From Phycisphaerales bacterium (GTDB lineage: Bacteria > Planctomycetota > Phycisphaerae > Phycisphaerales > UBA1924), in NCBI GenBank assembly GCA_020847175.1, contig JADLCM010000016.1:1-64000 (forward strand): DNA of 64,000 bases, written 5' to 3'. Position 1 is the stretch's first letter; the number at the start of each line of letters is the position of its first letter. A program made the position numbers and the translations under genes. Below, one piece after another: positions 60,481 to 64,000 of this stretch. Below the pieces are notes generated by a model. That model had not been told where the DNA came from and made no database searches. It saw nothing but the letters and a program-made list of their open reading frames with translations.

Positions 60481-61062
60481 ATGAACCGTCGTATTCAGAA
60501 GGTTGGATTGGCCGCGTCGCTCGTGGCCTGCGCGGGAATGCTCCCCGGTTGCGAGGCGTGGGAGGACCTGAGCGCGGAAGCCAAGGGCCTGTTCTCCGGC
60601 GCGGGCGCGGGGATCGCGGCGGCATTGATCGCGTCGAGCATGGGCGCGAACGACACCGAAGCCATCCTGATCGGCCTCGGCGTGGGCCTGGCCGTGGGAC
60701 TGATCGTGTACGCGGCCAATGACCGCCCCGCGACCGCCGAAGAGCAGCAGGTGATCGCGCGCCAGAGCGAGGAGCTCCGCACCCAGAGCGACCCGGCGCT
60801 GCAGAGCAAGCTCCAGGAAGAGAATGTGCTCGTCTATCGCCCGCTGACGCCCCTGGAGGAGACGCCACCAAACACGCAGACCGTCGCGTACCAGGCGTAT
60901 GACGCGGGCGGCCAGCCGGTGGGCAACGTGGTGGAGCTTGACCGGGCGACCGTCGCCCAGGCGATAGAGACGCAGGGCGAGACCACGCAGGGCGGCCCGG
61001 CGCGCGTGACCGAAGTGCAGCGGCGCGAAGGCACACACAAGGCGATCATCCTCGACGCGTAG
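60481..61062 (+). CDS. Lipoprotein with glycine-zipper membrane segment
   Basis: The 193-residue protein has a lipobox LPGC at about residues 21-24. A Gly/Ala-rich hydrophobic stretch (FSGAGAGIAAALIASSMGAND, with AILIGLGVGLAVGLIVYAAN further on) has a glycine-zipper pattern, so it may insert in a membrane. The C-terminus is hydrophilic with Gln/Glu (EEQQVIARQSEELRTQSDPA). Function unknown. GAGAGGA precedes the ATG. Confidence 0.75.
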   Translation: MNRRIQKVGLAASLVACAGMLPGCEAWEDLSAEAKGLFSGAGAGIAAALIASSMGANDTEAILIGLGVGLAVGLIVYAANDRPATAEEQQVIARQSEELRTQSDPALQSKLQEENVLVYRPLTPLEETPPNTQTVAYQAYDAGGQPVGNVVELDRATVAQAIETQGETTQGGPARVTEVQRREGTHKAIILDA

Positions 61063-61646
61063 CGATACGGATCAAGAGGATCAGAGCACCGGCGCAAGCG
61101 GCTTCTTTCAGGACGAGGAATCTTGGCCCAGAAGGGTCGCTCAGTCCGATCGCGCCGAGCGGGTGAGCGGCGGCGAGGTGGCGGATGCCTCGGTGTGAGC
61201 CGGTCGCGGCAACCCGAGTAACACGTACCCTAGCCAGGCTCTCGACCTCGGGCGCGGCCTTCTTGGTGTGGGCGTTTGGATGCGCGTGACACGCCCGGTG
61301 GATCAATCTTCTGGAGATCTGGTTCTCGGGGAGGAGCGACCGGCGCATCAATCGCGATGTCCCCACGGCGGCCGCGACACGTCGAGAGAGATGTGGGCGG
61401 GCGCGTCACCGCTGCCGACCAACACGCGGCCCTGTTTGGGTGGAGCAGATCCACGAGAGGGGCTTTCGTCGCCGTCCGGAGCGTTGAGCCCCCTCCTTGG
61501 GAGCTTGGTTTCTGGGGCCCTGCATCGCGGGCCTTGCTCGGGGCCGGGGTTTCCAGTACCTTTCGTTCTTGGCGGCGCGTGACCTGGGTTCGTGGGGGTG
61601 GCCGGGTCTCCGGGGGAATGGTCGCGCGCCGCGTCGGGAGGGGCTT
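61063..61646. other. Intergenic region upstream of the pseudopilin gene
   Basis: About 580 bases. Several short frames are present but none has coding-like composition. I found no clear promoter, hairpin or known RNA. It may hold a long leader for the downstream gene. A GGGAGGGG ribosome site is at its end. Confidence 0.5.
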
Positions 61647-62501
61647 GTGGCACGACGTGGATTCACGTTGATCGAGTTGCTCGTCGTGATCGCGATCATC
61701 GCGATCCTGATCAGCATCATCCTCCCCAGCATGCAGTCGGCGCGCGAGTCGGCGCGGGCCACGATCTGCCGCACCAACATGAGGCAGATCGGGCTGGCGA
61801 TGACGGCCTATGCGCAGGCGAACAACGATCAGATCTGGTCGCACCGAGACTGGGCGCGGAGCGGACCGATCAACGTGCCCCACGAGAACCGCACGCAACC
61901 CGGCGTGATGTTCCAGTTTCTTGAAACCGGGGCCAAGATCACCGAGTGTCCGACCAACCGGCGGCATTCCTCGACCGGCGCGCGGGTGGAGAAGAACTTC
62001 TACCGCGAGAATGCGGAGCTGGACTTCGACTACACGATGGCGACGGGCACGAGCGGCGCTCGCCTCGGCACGCAGATCTACATGGCGCACTCGCGCCCGC
62101 GCCCCGGCGACCCCAACTTCATCCGCCTTCCGGATGCGATGCTGCCCGAGATGGTCCGGATGCCCGGGCTCTTCGTGTTTGTCGAGGAGCACAACAAGTA
62201 CTGGAACGGCGTCGTGACCGACGGGCGCTGGGGCAACTGGGACCAGATCGCCGACCACCACGACCGGGGCGGGCACCTGCTCTACCTCGACGGCAGCGTC
62301 GAGAAGTTCAAGCCGATCATGATCCGCAACACCTGGGATTCGCCGAACCCCACCCCCAGCCCCGGCAACCTCGAAGCCAACGACTTCTGGGTCTCAAACC
62401 GCTCGTCGCGCGGGTCGTGGTACAGGCTGTATTGGTCGTACGGCAGCGACCAGAACGACGAACGCTACCGGCCCTTCGGGTGGATCAACAAAATCAAGTA
62501 G
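61647..62501 (+). CDS. Pseudopilin-like protein with an H-X9-DG motif
   Basis: The 284-residue protein begins [20 protein letters not shown], a very short prepilin leader with the conserved glycine before the Phe and glutamate at +5. The C-terminal part has [17 protein letters not shown], the H-X9-DG motif of planctomycete prepilin-associated proteins. These are abundant in Planctomycetes, and most have no known pilus role. The start is the GTG at 61647, with GGGAGGGG upstream. The tRNA-Thr gene follows 48 bp after the stop on the opposite strand. Confidence 0.88.
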   Translation: MARRGFTLIELLVVIAIIAILISIILPSMQSARESARATICRTNMRQIGLAMTAYAQANNDQIWSHRDWARSGPINVPHENRTQPGVMFQFLETGAKITECPTNRRHSSTGARVEKNFYRENAELDFDYTMATGTSGARLGTQIYMAHSRPRPGDPNFIRLPDAMLPEMVRMPGLFVFVEEHNKYWNGVVTDGRWGNWDQIADHHDRGGHLLYLDGSVEKFKPIMIRNTWDSPNPTPSPGNLEANDFWVSNRSSRGSWYRLYWSYGSDQNDERYRPFGWINKIK

Positions 62502-62549
62502 CATTGCCGCCGCGGGGCCGGCGACTCCGCCCGGCGCGGGGGGCACGAA

Positions 62550-62622
62550 AGCCGCCTGTCGGACTTGAACCGACGACCTGCGGTTTACAAAACCGCTGCT
62601 CTACCAACTGAGCTAAGGCGGC
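62550..62622 (-). tRNA. tRNA-Thr (anticodon TGT)
   Basis: On the minus strand GCCGCCT (62622-62616) pairs with AGGCGGC at the 3' end. The D-arm contains AGCTCAGTTGGTAGAGC. The anticodon loop is TTTGTAA, giving TGT for threonine ACA, and the T-arm has GGTTCAAGTCC. The discriminator is T and CCA is not encoded. 73 nt long. Confidence 0.96.
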
Positions 62623-62766
62623 AGACCCGGCATCGTAGCGCCGCACTCCTCATCCCGGCGCGCCCGCAGCACGCATCGCCTGTCCGCCTTCGCCGTCCCA
62701 CCGCCCCCTGCGCGCCACGGCCCCCCGTTCGTTCGGCAGCGGGCGGGGCGTTGCCGCCGGATCACG

Positions 62767-64000
62767 TCACCGAAGCCACCACGCGAGGAGCCCAGTCAGC
62801 GCCGCCAGCGCCACAACGCGCAGCACGCCCCACCCCCCGATAAACATCGCGAGGGCGGCCCCGGAGCAGATCGCCGCGTCGACGGGGTTGAGCGAGCGCA
62901 GGCTGGGCAGGGTCATGGTCGCCCCCAGCCCGCGGACTTCGACGTGCCGGGCCCAGAGCACCTGGACGGCGAACCACAGCGCGAGATTGAGGATCACGCC
63001 CACCACCGCCGCCGAGACCGCGCCCAGCGCCGCGCGAAGCCACCGTGCCTTGGCCGCAGCCTCCATGAACGGTGCGAAGAGAAAGATCCACAGGAAGCAG
63101 GGCACAAACGTCACCCAGGTCACGAGCACCGAGGCCAGCACGCCGGCGAGCAGCGGCGAGGCCATGCCGCCCTCGCGCCACGCCGCCAGGAATCCCACGT
63201 GCTGCACGACCTGGATCAGCGGCCCCGGGGTTGACTCGGCCATCGCGAGCCCGTCGAGCATCTCCGGCGCGCTCATCCAGTGCTGGTGCTCCACGGCGTG
63301 CTGCGCGATGTACGAGAGCACGGCGTAGGCGCCTCCGAACGTGACCATCGCAGCCTGGCTGAAGAACGAGGCAAGGTCCTGCCACACCGGCGCGCCCCCG
63401 GCCAGCGCGATCACCCCGAACGGGAGGGCCCAGAGCGCCCCCCACAGCACCAGCGCCCGCAGCGCGGAGCGCGGCGTGGGGCGTGTGTGCGTGAGCGTGC
63501 CGCCGTCGATCAGCACATCCACGAGTCCTGACTCCGGGTGCGGGCCCCCGCCCCCGTGCCCGCGCATCAGCGGGAACCATCCGGGTCGCACTCGGGCGCC
63601 GATCACCCCGAGCGTCGCGGCGCCGGCGATGATGATGGGGAAGGGCAGGTGATACGCGAAGATGGCGCAGAACGCACCCAGCGCGAGCAGCACCGGCCCC
63701 GGGCCCTTGAGGGCCCGCCGGGCGATGCGCCAGAGCGCGGCGACCACGATGATGAGAATCGCGGGGCGGATGCCCCCCAGCGCCGCGCGCACCGGGCCGG
63801 TCTCGGTGCTGGTGACGACCAGGATGCTCAAGGTGAGGATGGAGATGAACCCCGGCAGCACGAAGAGGACGCCCGCGATCACGCCGCCCCAGGTGCGGCG
63901 CATGAGCCAGGAGAGATAGGTGATCAACTGCGTCGCTTCCGGGCCCGGCAGAAACATGCAGAAGTTCAGCGCGTGCAGGAAGCGCTCCTGGCCGACCCAT
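62767..64000 (-). CDS. chrA: Chromate transporter ChrA, 5' end outside the window
   Basis: The protein has many hydrophobic segments and two copies of the CHR domain: MFLPGPEATQLITYLSW and SFFSQAAMVTFGGAYAVLSY with ESTPGPLIQVVQHVGFLAA are the family signature pieces. It is the long, two-domain (LCHR) form of ChrA, which exports chromate. The reading frame is open at the right edge (WVGQERFLHALNFC before the Met), so the N-terminus is missing. No chrB regulator is visible. Confidence 0.9.
   Translation of the reverse strand, partial: WVGQERFLHALNFCMFLPGPEATQLITYLSWLMRRTWGGVIAGVLFVLPGFISILTLSILVVTSTETGPVRAALGGIRPAILIIVVAALWRIARRALKGPGPVLLALGAFCAIFAYHLPFPIIIAGAATLGVIGARVRPGWFPLMRGHGGGGPHPESGLVDVLIDGGTLTHTRPTPRSALRALVLWGALWALPFGVIALAGGAPVWQDLASFFSQAAMVTFGGAYAVLSYIAQHAVEHQHWMSAPEMLDGLAMAESTPGPLIQVVQHVGFLAAWREGGMASPLLAGVLASVLVTWVTFVPCFLWIFLFAPFMEAAAKARWLRAALGAVSAAVVGVILNLALWFAVQVLWARHVEVRGLGATMTLPSLRSLNPVDAAICSGAALAMFIGGWGVLRVVALAALTGLLAWWLR

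Noticed and set aside
61046..61366. Minus-strand frame of 106 codons between the lipoprotein and the pseudopilin
   Set aside because: No start signal, no family similarity and amino-acid composition like the other shadows.
62511..62611. Protein-like stretch with the GLEPTTCGLQNR pattern
   Set aside because: It is the translation of the antisense strand of tRNA-Thr, a well-known false protein tail.

Overview
The window looks like chromosomal DNA of a planctomycete, most likely from the class Phycisphaerae. The evidence is the very high GC content, two secreted proteins that end in paired DPNDP-YGVPDG dockerin-like repeats, PEP-CTERM-type tails ending in RRRR, two pseudopilin-like proteins with the [14 protein letters not shown] leader, a large transmembrane Ser/Thr kinase, an LpxI lipid A enzyme and paired clpP genes. 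No species is claimed. I see no insertion sequence and no CRISPR array.

Layout. 1-0.7 kb: the C-terminal end of a tyrosine recombinase runs head-on into the 3' end of a complete tmRNA gene (ssrA, minus strand), so the left edge is probably the end of an integrated element that used ssrA as its attachment site. 0.8-9 kb: a sulfotransferase, a secreted lysyl-oxidase-like protein, a DUF58/TgpA transglutaminase operon, an EamA half-transporter and an Hpt plus response-regulator/GGDEF pair. 9-20 kb: yidC, a metallophosphoesterase, tandem clpP genes, a secreted esterase, a PEP-CTERM protein, a TraB/GumN-like protein carrying a GspG-like insert, and a lipase. Four copies of a short GC hairpin repeat lie at gene ends here. 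20-30 kb: a Nudix protein, a fused ABC permease, a NagB-LmbE fusion, then an ArsR-methyltransferase regulator with ahcY behind a clear promoter/operator, an ABC-F ATPase and panB. 30-47 kb: lipoproteins, a YoaK-STAS fusion, secreted proteins of unknown function, an aldo/keto reductase, ribD, a small lipoprotein operon, a pseudopilin, a lipoprotein with a possible JAMM domain and an M48 peptidase. 47-64 kb: a zinc-ribbon protein, lpxI, a TlyA-like methyltransferase, a short asparaginase-like protein, a PEP-CTERM protein, an FAD oxidoreductase, a dockerin-repeat secreted protein with a strongly structured leader, divergent carA/priA, a receptor-like kinase, a lipoprotein, a pseudopilin, tRNA-Thr(TGT) and a truncated chromate transporter.

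Two themes link the region. First, many starts have a TANNNT box only 5-9 bases upstream, which suggests widespread leaderless transcription. Second, much of the content concerns the envelope: signal peptides, lipoboxes, sorting tails, lipid A synthesis, membrane insertion and transglutaminase. The most notable candidates for something undescribed are the pseudopilin domain inside a TraB/GumN protein, the JAMM-like lipoprotein, the hairpin-rich leader of the dockerin gene, the operator of the S-adenosylhomocysteine regulator, the dispersed hairpin repeat, and the leader ORF that overlaps the lpxI start.
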